Origin: Patescibacteria group bacterium
GTDB taxonomy: Bacteria > Patescibacteriota > Minisyncoccia > JAHIHE01 > JAGLIN01
Length of the DNA: 41,229 nt
Assembly (NCBI GenBank): GCA_019428855.1
Contig: JAHYJV010000008.1
Span: forward strand, 1-41,229
Reading direction: 5' to 3'
Shown here: positions 18,686 through 28,475 of the stretch, piece after piece
Layout of the letters: each line of letters opens with the position of its first letter
Numbering within the stretch: position 1 is the first letter of the stretch
The notes under the pieces: generated by a model
What the model saw: the letters and a program-made list of their open reading frames with translations, nothing else
Told to the model about the DNA's origin: nothing
Database searches by the model: none
Program-made: the position numbers and the translations under genes

Positions 18686-19708
18686 ATGAAACCTAATCTT
18701 GATTGGAAAAATTTGTCGTTTGAGTATATCAGAACTAATTGCAATATCCGATATCAGTTTGCGAATGGTGCTTGGGGTGAGATGCAAAAATCAACTTCAG
18801 ATCACATTGATATGCATATGGCGGCGACTTGTTTGCATTATGGGCAAGAATGTTTTGAGGGGCTGAAGGCTTTCAGGGGTAAAGATGAGAAAATCAGAAT
18901 ATTCCGCCTTGACGAAAATGCCAAAAGAATTAATGAATCTGCGCGAGAAATTTTTATGCCACCTATTCCAGAGAAGATTTTCCAAGAGGCAGTTTTGAAT
19001 GCTGTGAAATTAAACCAAGAATTTGTTCCGCCTTACAAGTCAGGTGCATCATTATATATTCGGCCGCTGTTAATCGGGACAGGTCCGCGAGTAGGGCTAA
19101 ATCCAGCGGATGAGTATTTGTTTATCGTTTTTGTAAACCCCGTTGGACCATATTTTAAAAATGGATTCAAACCGATTAGCCTTTTGATTGACAGGGATCA
19201 CGATCGAGCTGCACCGTTGGGAGTTGGTCATGTGAAAGTCGGCGGGAATTATGCCGCCAGTTTGCAGTCGATGGAAAAGGCACATACGGGCGGTTATGAT
19301 TCGGTTTTATTTTTGGATCCCAAAGAGAAAAAATACATCGATGAATGCGGTCCAGCAAATTTTTTTGCAATCAAGGGAAAGACTTATGTTACACCTGAAT
19401 CAAAATCTATCTTACCGTCAATCACAAACAAGAGCTTAATGACACTTGCCGAAGAGATGGGGCTGAAAGTGGAAAGAAGAAGAATTGAGCTTAGTGAACT
19501 TGAGGAGTTTGATGAAGTTGGTGCTTGTGGTACGGCTGCTGTGATTGGACCTGTAGGAAAAATTGTGGATGAGAAAATGGAAAAAACTTATGAATATTGC
19601 CAAAATGGAAATCCCGGATTAATTTCAACGGAGCTGTACAATATATATCGCGGGATTCAAGTTGGGGAAGAGGAGGATAAATTTGGTTGGGTGACGGTGG
19701 TCGACTAA
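18686..19708 (+). CDS. ilvE: Branched-chain amino acid aminotransferase
   Basis: QECFEGLKAFRG...YIRPLLIGTGPRVGL...HVKVGGNYAASL...YIDECGPANFFAI. Confidence 0.95.
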   Translation: MKPNLDWKNLSFEYIRTNCNIRYQFANGAWGEMQKSTSDHIDMHMAATCLHYGQECFEGLKAFRGKDEKIRIFRLDENAKRINESAREIFMPPIPEKIFQEAVLNAVKLNQEFVPPYKSGASLYIRPLLIGTGPRVGLNPADEYLFIVFVNPVGPYFKNGFKPISLLIDRDHDRAAPLGVGHVKVGGNYAASLQSMEKAHTGGYDSVLFLDPKEKKYIDECGPANFFAIKGKTYVTPESKSILPSITNKSLMTLAEEMGLKVERRRIELSELEEFDEVGACGTAAVIGPVGKIVDEKMEKTYEYCQNGNPGLISTELYNIYRGIQVGEEEDKFGWVTVVD

Positions 19709-20022
19709 GCTTTTCAATTTTTTCATCTTTCAAGGAAAATCTAATAAACTTATAGAATTACACTTTTAGAATTTGTTTTGGGAAATTTTAGCCTAGATGC
19801 CTTCGGAATTTATACTGAGTTTTTCGAAGCAAGGTGATAACAAAAATTGTGCTTGAAAGAGGTTTCTTATATTTATGCTGAATTATGTTTTCCAACAAAA
19901 AAAATAGTTAGCAGCTAATTATCTGCGTTATTTTCATCTTTGGATAATAAATGGGCAATTGTTGCAAATCGTGGTAAAATTTGATTAAGAGGACAAAATA
20001 AATAATCATTAAGCGAAATAAT

Positions 20023-20400
20023 ATGAAAAAAATAATATTCACACAAAATGTCTACAAGCCAGTTGGTCAATATTCACAAGCAGTTGAAGCTGGAGGGTTG
20101 GTTTTTCTTTCGGGGCAAATTCCATTAAAACTAGACGGAACTATTGTTGATGGTGATATCAAAGATCAAACAAAACAAGTGCTTGAAAATATTGGAGTAA
20201 TTTTGAAATCAATTGGCTTGGGTTACGAGCATGTCGTGAAAACCACCGTTTATTTCTCTGATTTGATTGACTATCAAATAATGAACGAGGTTTATGGAAA
20301 GTATTTCAAGGATAATCCTCCTGCCAGGACCACAATTCAAGCATCTGAATTACCAAAAGAAGTCGGCATCGAAATAGATGTTATCGCAGTGAGGGAATAA
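20023..20400 (+). CDS. ridA: RidA family enamine/imine deaminase
   Basis: PVGQYSQAVEAGGLVFLSGQIPL...VKTTVYFSDL..NEVYGKYF..NPPARTTIQASELPKEVGIEIDVIAV. Confidence 0.95.
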   Translation: MKKIIFTQNVYKPVGQYSQAVEAGGLVFLSGQIPLKLDGTIVDGDIKDQTKQVLENIGVILKSIGLGYEHVVKTTVYFSDLIDYQIMNEVYGKYFKDNPPARTTIQASELPKEVGIEIDVIAVRE

Positions 20401-20412
20401 TGGCAATTAATT

Positions 20413-20442
20413 AAACTGCTCATATCTGTCGGCAGTTTTTTT
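20413..20442 (+). terminator. Intrinsic terminator after ridA
   Basis: AAACTGC ... GCAGTTT followed by a T tract. Confidence 0.8.
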
Positions 20443-20494
20443 ATATCTATAAATATGCTATACTAAATTTAGTTTTAAATAGTATAAAAGTAAA

Positions 20495-20857
20495 ATGATA
20501 GCAGAATATGTTGTTAGTTTACCGTTGAAGATTGTTCGGGGAATATTAAATTTCTTCTATGTTTGGTATGTGCAAAGTTCTAAAGATTTTTGGCACAAAG
20601 AAATTTCCTTTATCAAGGGCATTGAACGAGATATTGGAGTTTTGATAAATTTGAAATTGTTATTTCAACCAATATTTGGTGACTATTCATATTTGGGTAG
20701 AGTTATTGGTCCAATTTTAAGAATGGGCCGTGTTTTAATTGGTCTGTTTATTGTGTTGGTGTCAATCATTGCTGTGTTGATAGTTTATTTGATTTGGATA
20801 CTTTTACCACCAATTACTTTTCTAATGGTATATTCAAATTTAATTTATGTTTTTTAA
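20495..20857 (+). CDS. Membrane protein of unknown function, upstream of the Clp-like gene
   Basis: 120-aa ORF with a hydrophobic C-terminal half, 9 bp before the next gene. Confidence 0.7.
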   Translation: MIAEYVVSLPLKIVRGILNFFYVWYVQSSKDFWHKEISFIKGIERDIGVLINLKLLFQPIFGDYSYLGRVIGPILRMGRVLIGLFIVLVSIIAVLIVYLIWILLPPITFLMVYSNLIYVF

Positions 20858-20866
20858 GAATTATAA

Positions 20867-23704
20867 ATGCCCAAAAAACAAAAAAAAGATGAAAAAAAAA
20901 TTCAAGTTGAAATAGTTGAATGTCCAAGTTGTGCAGGAAACAAAGTTACAAGAAACGGAATTGAATGTGAAGCCTGTCAAGGAATGGGAGTTTTTTTGCA
21001 TGTTGGTAGTGGAGGAATATATTATTGGGATGAGAAAATATCTGGTTTTTCACCTTTACTTCGCTTTATTACGGAATTATTTTCAAAAATAATTCGCATC
21101 TTTATTTATCTAATGATTCTGGCTACTTTCTTTTATGGCATCTATTTTATTGTAATAAACAATCCTGATTTTCTCAAATTAATTCAAGGAGAGTTAGAGA
21201 GTGTTAATAGTGACTGGATAATGACGAGTTTTTTTCTAGCAATTATTGAATCTGTTAAACATTTTTTGAGAGTATTTTTTGTTTTGTTTGAAATCAAAGG
21301 AACTGGTCCCTTGATGTTTTGGTCAGGAACGCTGGGTATGATGTACTATTATTATCATAATAAGAATAAGGATTCATCTATGAAAAAGATTAACCCTTTG
21401 TCGTCAAAATTTCAAATGTTCTATGATAAAAATGCGAATGAGCCCCAAAAGCCAGTTAATATTGCAAAATATACTTCGCCTTCTGCAAAGGAAATTTTGC
21501 TCAGAACTCTTGATCTATCCCATCAGAAACACCAGTCACCCTCAGCATTACATATGGCAAAAATTATTGCCCAAGACAGTCGTGCGGAAATATTACTAAA
21601 ACGATTAGAAATCGATTCTCAAAAATTTATCAAAGATATGAATAGCTCAATAGATAAAATGCCTGAAAACAGGGATTATAATCAAGATGGAATTTTAGGT
21701 GGTACGATAATGAGTCCCGAGATGGAAAGAATAGTTATTAATTCTTTTTATGAAACAATGGTTATTGGTTTGGAAAAAGTCGAACCAGAGAGTTTGTTTC
21801 TGGCCCTTGTTTCAAATAGTTCAGTGGGAAAATATTTCAAAGATCAAAAGATAGAAATTAAAGATGCGAGAAATACAGTTTTATGGACCAGAAATTGGTC
21901 TTATACCAAGGTGCGGTCAAGTAAACCCAGAAAAATAAAGCATTCTGTAATGAATAAAGCTTGGACTGCCAGAGTAACGCCCGAATTGGATAGATTTAGT
22001 TATGACTTGACTGACCATGCTAGGTCAGGATTGACAGGCCATGTTGTTGGTCGAAAGGCGGAGCTTGATAATTTAATGAGAATTCTTGAAAGATCCAGTA
22101 AAAACAATGCTTTGCTGATTGGAGAAGAAGGAAGTGGCAGAAAATCAATTGTGAAGCAGTTGGCTAACAGAATGGTACACGATCAAGTTTTACCAAGCTT
22201 ACAAGATAAACGTCTAGTCGTCCTTGACATTGGTGCTCTTGTGGCAGGAGCGAGAGCCGGAGGAGATCTAGAACTAAGAATAAATAATATGCTTGCTGAT
22301 ATGGGCAAAAGTGGAAATATCATTCTTTTCATTCCCGATATTCACAACATGGCAGCTGCTGGAAGCGGAGAAGGATTTGATGCCTCACGGATATTATCTC
22401 CGATTCTTGCTCAAGGGTTGTTTCAAATAATTGGCACCACAGATTTTCGAAGTTATCATAAATATATTGAGCCAAGGTCTGATTTTGCAAATGCCTTTGA
22501 TATGATTAAGGTGGATGAACTAGATGAGGAGATGACAATGAAAATCTTGGCCATTCAAGCAAAAACGATTGAAGCTAGAGAAGGAATTGTTATGACATAT
22601 GGAGCTATGAAGAAAACTGTTGAACTTTCAAAAAAATATATAACAAACAGAATATTACCAGGAAAAGCAATTGACCTCTTGAGTGAAACAGCTGTTGAGG
22701 TTCGCCGAAGGGGTCGAGGTTCGGTTTTGAGAGATCATGATATAATGACCGTCATCACTGAAAAAACAGGAATTCCCCTGACAGATGTTGATGCTAGTGA
22801 GGCAGATAAACTTTTGAATCTTGAAGACAATCTTCATGAAAGAGTAATTGGTCAGCATGAAGCAGTGAAAGCTATCTCATCTGCCATCAGAAGAGTACGA
22901 GTCGGTATGAAAAATGAAAATAGGCCTATCGGAACTTTTCTTTTTTTAGGTCCAACAGGAGTTGGAAAAACCGAACTTGCCAAAGCACTGGCAGAATTAT
23001 ATTATGGTGATGAAAATGCCATGATTAGAGTTGATATGAGTGAATATCAAACAGCAAATAGTGTTGAAAAATTAATTGGCTCTTCTTCTGATTTAAATGA
23101 ATCAAGTTCTGGAGGGTTTCTGACGGAAGCTGTTAAAAGAAAACCTTTTTCGTTGATTTTGCTTGATGAGCTTGAAAAAGCTGATAAAAATGTTTTAAAT
23201 TTATTTCTGCAAGTTTTTGATGATGGAAGATTAACAGACAATCTCGGCCGAACTGTTAATTTTACAAATACTATTATAATTGCTACTTCAAATGCAGGTT
23301 CGCAAGTCATTAGGAAGATTATTATTGATGAAGAAGGTGCGGTGAATGAGAGAATTTTTAATATGTTGGAGCCATATCTTTTGAAATATTTTGCCCCTGA
23401 ATTTCTGAATCGTTTTACGGCAAAAATTGTATTTAGGTCTCTTAGCGAAAAAGACATCATGGCTATTGCTAGACTGCAGATTAAGAGTCTGGCGAAAAGA
23501 ATGGAGCATGCTCAAGGTATTAAAATTGAGATATCAGAAGAAGCATTGAGTTTGATTGCCAAGATGGGTTATAGTGCAGAGTATGGAGCGAGATATCTGC
23601 AAAGGACAATTCAAGAAAAGGCAGAAAATCTGATTGCGACGAAATTTCTTGAAGGAGAGATAAAAAGAGGTGATATCTTTGAAATAACTGAGAAAGATAT
23701 ATAG
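20867..23704 (+). CDS. Membrane-anchored ClpC/ClpB-like double-AAA+ protein with N-terminal zinc motif
   Basis: CPSC..GIECEACQGMG motif, TM segments, Clp_N-like region, D1 (NNALLIGEEGSGRKSIVKQLANRM), D2 (FLFLGPTGVGKTELAKALAELYYG, LILLDELEKA, FDDGRLTDNLGRTVNFTNTIIIATSN). Confidence 0.9.
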   Translation: MPKKQKKDEKKIQVEIVECPSCAGNKVTRNGIECEACQGMGVFLHVGSGGIYYWDEKISGFSPLLRFITELFSKIIRIFIYLMILATFFYGIYFIVINNPDFLKLIQGELESVNSDWIMTSFFLAIIESVKHFLRVFFVLFEIKGTGPLMFWSGTLGMMYYYYHNKNKDSSMKKINPLSSKFQMFYDKNANEPQKPVNIAKYTSPSAKEILLRTLDLSHQKHQSPSALHMAKIIAQDSRAEILLKRLEIDSQKFIKDMNSSIDKMPENRDYNQDGILGGTIMSPEMERIVINSFYETMVIGLEKVEPESLFLALVSNSSVGKYFKDQKIEIKDARNTVLWTRNWSYTKVRSSKPRKIKHSVMNKAWTARVTPELDRFSYDLTDHARSGLTGHVVGRKAELDNLMRILERSSKNNALLIGEEGSGRKSIVKQLANRMVHDQVLPSLQDKRLVVLDIGALVAGARAGGDLELRINNMLADMGKSGNIILFIPDIHNMAAAGSGEGFDASRILSPILAQGLFQIIGTTDFRSYHKYIEPRSDFANAFDMIKVDELDEEMTMKILAIQAKTIEAREGIVMTYGAMKKTVELSKKYITNRILPGKAIDLLSETAVEVRRRGRGSVLRDHDIMTVITEKTGIPLTDVDASEADKLLNLEDNLHERVIGQHEAVKAISSAIRRVRVGMKNENRPIGTFLFLGPTGVGKTELAKALAELYYGDENAMIRVDMSEYQTANSVEKLIGSSSDLNESSSGGFLTEAVKRKPFSLILLDELEKADKNVLNLFLQVFDDGRLTDNLGRTVNFTNTIIIATSNAGSQVIRKIIIDEEGAVNERIFNMLEPYLLKYFAPEFLNRFTAKIVFRSLSEKDIMAIARLQIKSLAKRMEHAQGIKIEISEEALSLIAKMGYSAEYGARYLQRTIQEKAENLIATKFLEGEIKRGDIFEITEKDI

Positions 23705-23788
23705 TTGTCAAATTTGAGAGAATATATTATTATAATGTTTGAACAAGGTGATAATTTGTTTTAGTGATAATATTTAGAGCTTAAAATT

Positions 23789-23938
23789 ATGCTTAAATTA
23801 AAGAAAAAAGAAGAGGGAATATTTGAATTTGCTCTGAACATCTTTATGCCTATTTGGCTACCCATTAAAGCTATTCAAATTATGCTGAAAGAAATTAAAG
23901 AAGAAAAGAAGAAAAGAGAAGAAGAAGAGAAGAAATAA
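23789..23938 (+). CDS. 49-aa small protein
   Basis: MLKLKKKEEGIFEFALNIFMPIWLPIKAIQIMLKEIKEEKKKREEEEKK*, hydrophobic segment with a charged tail; hand translated. Confidence 0.4.
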   Translation: MLKLKKKEEGIFEFALNIFMPIWLPIKAIQIMLKEIKEEKKKREEEEKK

Positions 23939-23994
23939 ATTTCTTATGGAATTTATAATATAATTAATTAATAATTTACAATTAATAAAAAAAC

Positions 23995-24801
23995 ATGGGA
24001 AGAAAGCAAAAACTTAAACTTCAAAGAAAAATTGAAGAAAAAAATGAATTTATAGCCAAGAAAGAAAATAAAAAGAAAACAATAATAAGTATTGTCATTT
24101 TAGTGTTAATACTTTTTTCTGTATGGCAAATTAGTGTTGCTTTGAATAAAAATAAAAACATAGATAGAGGAAGTGTTTCTGAAGAGAATAATAGTGATAA
24201 AAATGATGAAATTAAGGTTGAAGATGTTGTAATTGAAAAAGAACAAAAATTAAATGAGAATGAAGATGCTGTAGTTGCTGATGAAGTAAGCAAAGGGGAA
24301 GCAGAGGTTATAGAAGAAAATAATAAAGCTAATGAAATTATTATGAACCAGGAAAACAAAATTGCTGTGATTGAAACCAATAAGGGTAATATAAAATTGG
24401 AGCTGTATACTAAAGACGCGCCGAAGACAGTGGAAAATTTCGTAAAATTGGCTAGTGAAAGTTTTTATGACGGAATTAAATTTCATCGAGTAATATCTGA
24501 TTTTATGATTCAAACTGGCGATCCACTGAGCAAGGATGATAATCCAGCAAATGACGGCACGGGCGGTCCTGGTTATTCTTTTGAAGATGAAATCAATTTT
24601 CACAAAGTGGATGTTGGTTCATTGGCGATGGCAAATTCCGGTCCTAACACAAATGGTAGCCAGTTTTTTATTGTTACTCAAAGAGCGCAACCACATCTTG
24701 ATGGTAAGCACACAGTTTTTGGGAAGGTACTTGAAGGAATGGATGTTGTTACGAGCATTGAACAAGGAGATGTGATGAACAAGGTTTATCTTAAAGAATA
24801 A
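23995..24801 (+). CDS. Membrane-anchored cyclophilin-type peptidyl-prolyl isomerase
   Basis: Signal anchor, acidic linker, then [45 protein letters not shown]...[19 protein letters not shown]...[11 protein letters not shown]. Confidence 0.94.
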   Translation: MGRKQKLKLQRKIEEKNEFIAKKENKKKTIISIVILVLILFSVWQISVALNKNKNIDRGSVSEENNSDKNDEIKVEDVVIEKEQKLNENEDAVVADEVSKGEAEVIEENNKANEIIMNQENKIAVIETNKGNIKLELYTKDAPKTVENFVKLASESFYDGIKFHRVISDFMIQTGDPLSKDDNPANDGTGGPGYSFEDEINFHKVDVGSLAMANSGPNTNGSQFFIVTQRAQPHLDGKHTVFGKVLEGMDVVTSIEQGDVMNKVYLKE

Positions 24802-24872
24802 AAAATTATTTTTATCACTATAATTTAATAAAAAATAATCAATCAAAATATTTGTATTAGGTTTTTTTGTTA

Positions 24873-25342
24873 ATGCTTATTCCTGAAATTTGTAAAGCGG
24901 ATATTGTAACTGGATTTCATCATTATAATTCCTTAATTACCTGGGTAATTATGTTTTTGGGTGTATGGGTTGTAGAGGCTGATGTAATTTTCAGTCGCTT
25001 AAAGCAATCATATTTCAAAGTATTTCTCTCGTCTTTTGTTGTAAATATATTGACTACATTAGTCGGATTTTATCTGGCATATTATATAACCGATTGATTT
25101 TTTTTATTTATCATTTCGTTTCTTATTAAAGCAATTTTACTATTTCTGTTATATAAGAAAGAGGAGATTGAGACGATATTTGGCATCGTTATTAAAATGA
25201 ATTTTATTCATATCTATTCATTTTTGTGTATGGTATTATTATGATATTGCCTACGATAATTACAGCATTCCCAGCATCTTTTCTCGTTTTAGCTTATTTT
25301 TTCAAGAAACTAGATGTTTCTATAAATGAAAAAAATAAGTAA
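24873..25342 (+). pseudogene. Possible disrupted polytopic membrane gene (in-frame TGA plus frameshift), or adjacent small membrane ORFs
   Basis: 24873..25097 ends YLAYYITD-TGA, then the same frame continues FFLFIISFLIKAILLFLLYKKEEIETIFGIVIKMNF; a further hydrophobic ORF MILPTIITAFPASFLVLAYFFKKLDVSINEKNK lies at 25241..25342. Confidence 0.4.
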
Positions 25343-25493
25343 TTTAAAAGATAAGAAATTAACTAAAATTATGCTATTGATGATATTCATTTTTTTTACT
25401 TCGTATACTCTAGTACAATTTATAATTATGAAGTACAAAGTCGATGAATATTATCGTGCGAAGAGTGGATTTCTGGACAGTCTCAGTAATTAA
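25326..25493 (+). CDS. 55-aa single-TM protein
   Basis: MKKISNLKDKKLTKIMLLMIFIFFTSYTLVQFIIMKYKVDEYYRAKSGFLDSLSN*; hand translated. Confidence 0.4.
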   Translation: MKKISNLKDKKLTKIMLLMIFIFFTSYTLVQFIIMKYKVDEYYRAKSGFLDSLSN

Positions 25494-25574
25494 CAAATAT
25501 GCTATTATTCTAGTTCAAAGTTAAGCTAGGTTTGATTGTGTTATTTAATATTATTTATAAATTCCTTTCAAAAT

Positions 25575-26717
25575 ATGATTGATAAAAATTATATATTGGC
25601 AGTTTCTTCAATGGTTGGTACTTCAGTAGGTGTGGGAATATTTTCTCTACCATATGTTGCTTCAAAATCAGGATTTTTTTTCTTTATAATTCTTATTATT
25701 TTGTTGGGCATTGTTACAACAACTTTAAGCTTAATGTATGGAGAAATAACCTTGAGAACAAAAAATAAAGGAAGACTTGTTGGTTTTTGTGAAAAGTATC
25801 TTGGTAAAAATGGAAAGAAAATTGCAACTGTTGTTACTCTTTTTACTCTGTATTCTAGCATGCTTGCTTACATTATTATTGGAGGTATTTTTGGCAGTGC
25901 TGTATTTTCAAGTTCTTTCGGAGGGAATGAATTTTCATACAGCATAATAATGTTTTTGTTCATTTCAGTTGGTATCTATATTAGTTTGAAGCTTATCAGT
26001 GTGATTGAATTTCTGATGGTTATTTTTCTTTTTGTGGCTATTTTGGGAATTATTATTAAAGGGGTGCCAATGGTTGAAGTTGGTAATCTTATATCTAATG
26101 ATTCTTCTCAATTCTTTTTCCCATTTGGTGCAATTCTTTTTTCATTAGGAGCCCTATCTGCAATTCCAGAACTTGAACATATCATAAAAAAAGGACAAAA
26201 AAGAATCAAGGATGTTATAGTTATTGGAAATATTATTCCAATTGTTGTTTATATCCTGTTTGTATTTGTGATTCTTGGAATCACAGGAGCAGGAACATCA
26301 GAAGAGGCATTTCATGGCCTTTCTCTGAGTGTTGGAGATGGTATTGTGACACTAGGTTTGATTTTTGGGATATTTGCAATCTCGACTTCGTTTTTAATGT
26401 TGGGCGTGAACTTAAAGGAAATATTTTGGTATGACTACCATCTTAGCGAAAAAACAGCTTGGGCACTCACCTGTTTTGTTCCTTTCGCTGTTTTTGTATT
26501 AGGAATGCGTGATTTTATCACCGTTGTTAATATTGCTGGAAGCATTGCGGGAGGATTTGCTGGAATCTTGATTATAATTATATTTTATAGAGCAAAAAAG
26601 ATGGGGGATATAAAGCCAGCTTATAGTATAAAAGTCCCAATTATAATTTCAATTATTATGGTTATTATATATTCTGCAGGAATTATTTATCAGCTAATTG
26701 AAAGCATTAAGATTTAA
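25575..26717 (+). CDS. Amino acid permease (APC superfamily, aromatic amino acid/SdaC-like)
   Basis: SSMVGTSVGVGIFSLPYVASKSG and about 11 TM segments; ATG at 25575 preferred over 25536. Confidence 0.85.
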   Translation: MIDKNYILAVSSMVGTSVGVGIFSLPYVASKSGFFFFIILIILLGIVTTTLSLMYGEITLRTKNKGRLVGFCEKYLGKNGKKIATVVTLFTLYSSMLAYIIIGGIFGSAVFSSSFGGNEFSYSIIMFLFISVGIYISLKLISVIEFLMVIFLFVAILGIIIKGVPMVEVGNLISNDSSQFFFPFGAILFSLGALSAIPELEHIIKKGQKRIKDVIVIGNIIPIVVYILFVFVILGITGAGTSEEAFHGLSLSVGDGIVTLGLIFGIFAISTSFLMLGVNLKEIFWYDYHLSEKTAWALTCFVPFAVFVLGMRDFITVVNIAGSIAGGFAGILIIIIFYRAKKMGDIKPAYSIKVPIIISIIMVIIYSAGIIYQLIESIKI

Positions 26718-26798
26718 AATTGTCATTTCTAGAGTGGTTGACGACCAAAACTTTTAATCAAAAAAAGACTGTTCTATTGACAAAATTATATTCACCAT

Positions 26799-27179
26799 AT
26801 GCCTGACGGAAAGTTAACAAATATAATTAATTTTTGGTTGCCAGTATTTTTATGGTGCACTTTTATCTATGTTATGTCTTCAATACCTAGTTTGAAATCA
26901 GATTTTTCAAGTGATATTGATTTTGTTTTACGAAAAATTGCCCATATGAGTGAATATGGATTTCTAACCTTTTTGTTTTTTAGAGCAAGCATAAATCAAA
27001 AGATGTATTTTCAAAAGTCTCTAGCTTATGCTATTATTTTCTCGATTGTTTTTGCTCTGACAGATGAATATCACCAGTTGTTTGTTTTTGGAAGACAAGG
27101 AAGCTTGAGAGATGTATTCATCGACAGCTTGGGAATCTTCTTTGTCGCATTCTTGATTTACAAACGAGGAAAAAAATGA
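26799..27179 (+). CDS. VanZ family protein
   Basis: RKIAHMSEYGFLTFLFFRA...FALTDEYHQLFVFGRQGSLRDVFIDSLG. Confidence 0.92.
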   Translation: MPDGKLTNIINFWLPVFLWCTFIYVMSSIPSLKSDFSSDIDFVLRKIAHMSEYGFLTFLFFRASINQKMYFQKSLAYAIIFSIVFALTDEYHQLFVFGRQGSLRDVFIDSLGIFFVAFLIYKRGKK

Positions 27180-27223
27180 TAATATTAATATCAGAAGGAG
27201 CTAATCAATAAACGACAACCTAA

Positions 27224-28282
27224 ATGGATAATCCCTTAATAATCATTGAAGTAATCCGAGTCTTTGCAATTTTAGCAATTACTTTTTCGGTGGCAATGAT
27301 TCTCACCCCAGTACTGACACTTTTTCTTTATAAGTATAAAATTGGCAAGCAGATTCGTGCAGACGGCGATACGCCGATTTTCACCGCACTGCATATGAAA
27401 AAGGCTGGAACTCCGACAATGGGCGGGCTTTTGATTTGGATTATAGTTCCTATTCTGGCAATGTTTTTTTGGTTTTTGTCAGTAATTTTTGAAGGATCTT
27501 TATTCGGTTATATAAATTTTCTTGATCGTTCTCAGACTTATTTACCTTTGGGAATTTTAGTTCTAGCAGGTATAGTAGGAGCAGTGGATGATCTAATGGG
27601 AGTGTTTCGTATTGGTCCTAAAGGAGGTGGTTTAGGCATTAAAGAAAGAATTCTACTATATACCTTTGTGGCAGTTGTTGGTGCCTGCTGGTTCTATTTC
27701 AAGCTTGGTTGGGATATGATTCATGTTCCAGGAGTTGGTGATTTTGTAATTGGTCTTTGGTATATTCCGCTTTTCATATTTATTATCGTGGCAACTTCAT
27801 TTTCACTTAATGAAACTGACGGACTTGATGGCTTAGCTGGGGGGACAGTATTGCCAGCTTTTGGAGTTTTTGGAGTAATCGCTTTTGCCCAAGGAAATAC
27901 TGAACTGGCGATGTTCTGTGCGGCAATCATCGGAGCTTTACTTGCTTTTTTGTGGTTCAATGTGCATCCGGCAAGGTTTTATATGGGGGATACTGGTTCA
28001 ATGGCTCTTGGTGTTACTGTCGGAGTTGTGGCCATGCTGACAAATTCATTTCTAATTCTTCCCATTGTTTGTTTTATCCTGGTGATTGAGTCTTTGTCGG
28101 TTATAATACAGTTGACATCAAAAAAATTTAGAGGAAAAAAAGTTTTCCGGAGTGCTCCAATTCATCACCACTTTGAAGCAATTGGTTGGCCAGAATGTAA
28201 AATAACAATGAGGTTTTGGATTATTGCCTGGGTGATGGCGTCAATTGGACTTGTAATCGGTTTGCTTGGAATGGGAAATTAG
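27224..28282 (+). CDS. mraY: Phospho-N-acetylmuramoyl-pentapeptide transferase
   Basis: HMKKAGTPTMGGLLI, GAVDDLMGV, NETDGLDGLAGG, FYMGDTGSMALG, APIHHHFE. Confidence 0.97.
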   Translation: MDNPLIIIEVIRVFAILAITFSVAMILTPVLTLFLYKYKIGKQIRADGDTPIFTALHMKKAGTPTMGGLLIWIIVPILAMFFWFLSVIFEGSLFGYINFLDRSQTYLPLGILVLAGIVGAVDDLMGVFRIGPKGGGLGIKERILLYTFVAVVGACWFYFKLGWDMIHVPGVGDFVIGLWYIPLFIFIIVATSFSLNETDGLDGLAGGTVLPAFGVFGVIAFAQGNTELAMFCAAIIGALLAFLWFNVHPARFYMGDTGSMALGVTVGVVAMLTNSFLILPIVCFILVIESLSVIIQLTSKKFRGKKVFRSAPIHHHFEAIGWPECKITMRFWIIAWVMASIGLVIGLLGMGN

Positions 28283-28475
28283 ATAGAGGAGTTTTCTACT
28301 CATTAGATTAAGCTCGACAGGATATAAAATAGCTGAAAATAAAAATTAAATCTATTTCTTTGAGTTAGATTCAATTATGAAAAAACAATGAAGAAAAAAT
28401 ATTTAAATAAAAAAGATTAAGAACATTGTTTTTTGTTTGAGAATATAACATTTAATAATTTAAAAAATTAATTCT

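Noticed and set aside
25098-25243. UGA recoding (Gly or Trp) as seen in some CPR lineages
   Set aside because: All large genes in the window terminate and translate normally with standard stops; only this weak membrane region would need read-through.
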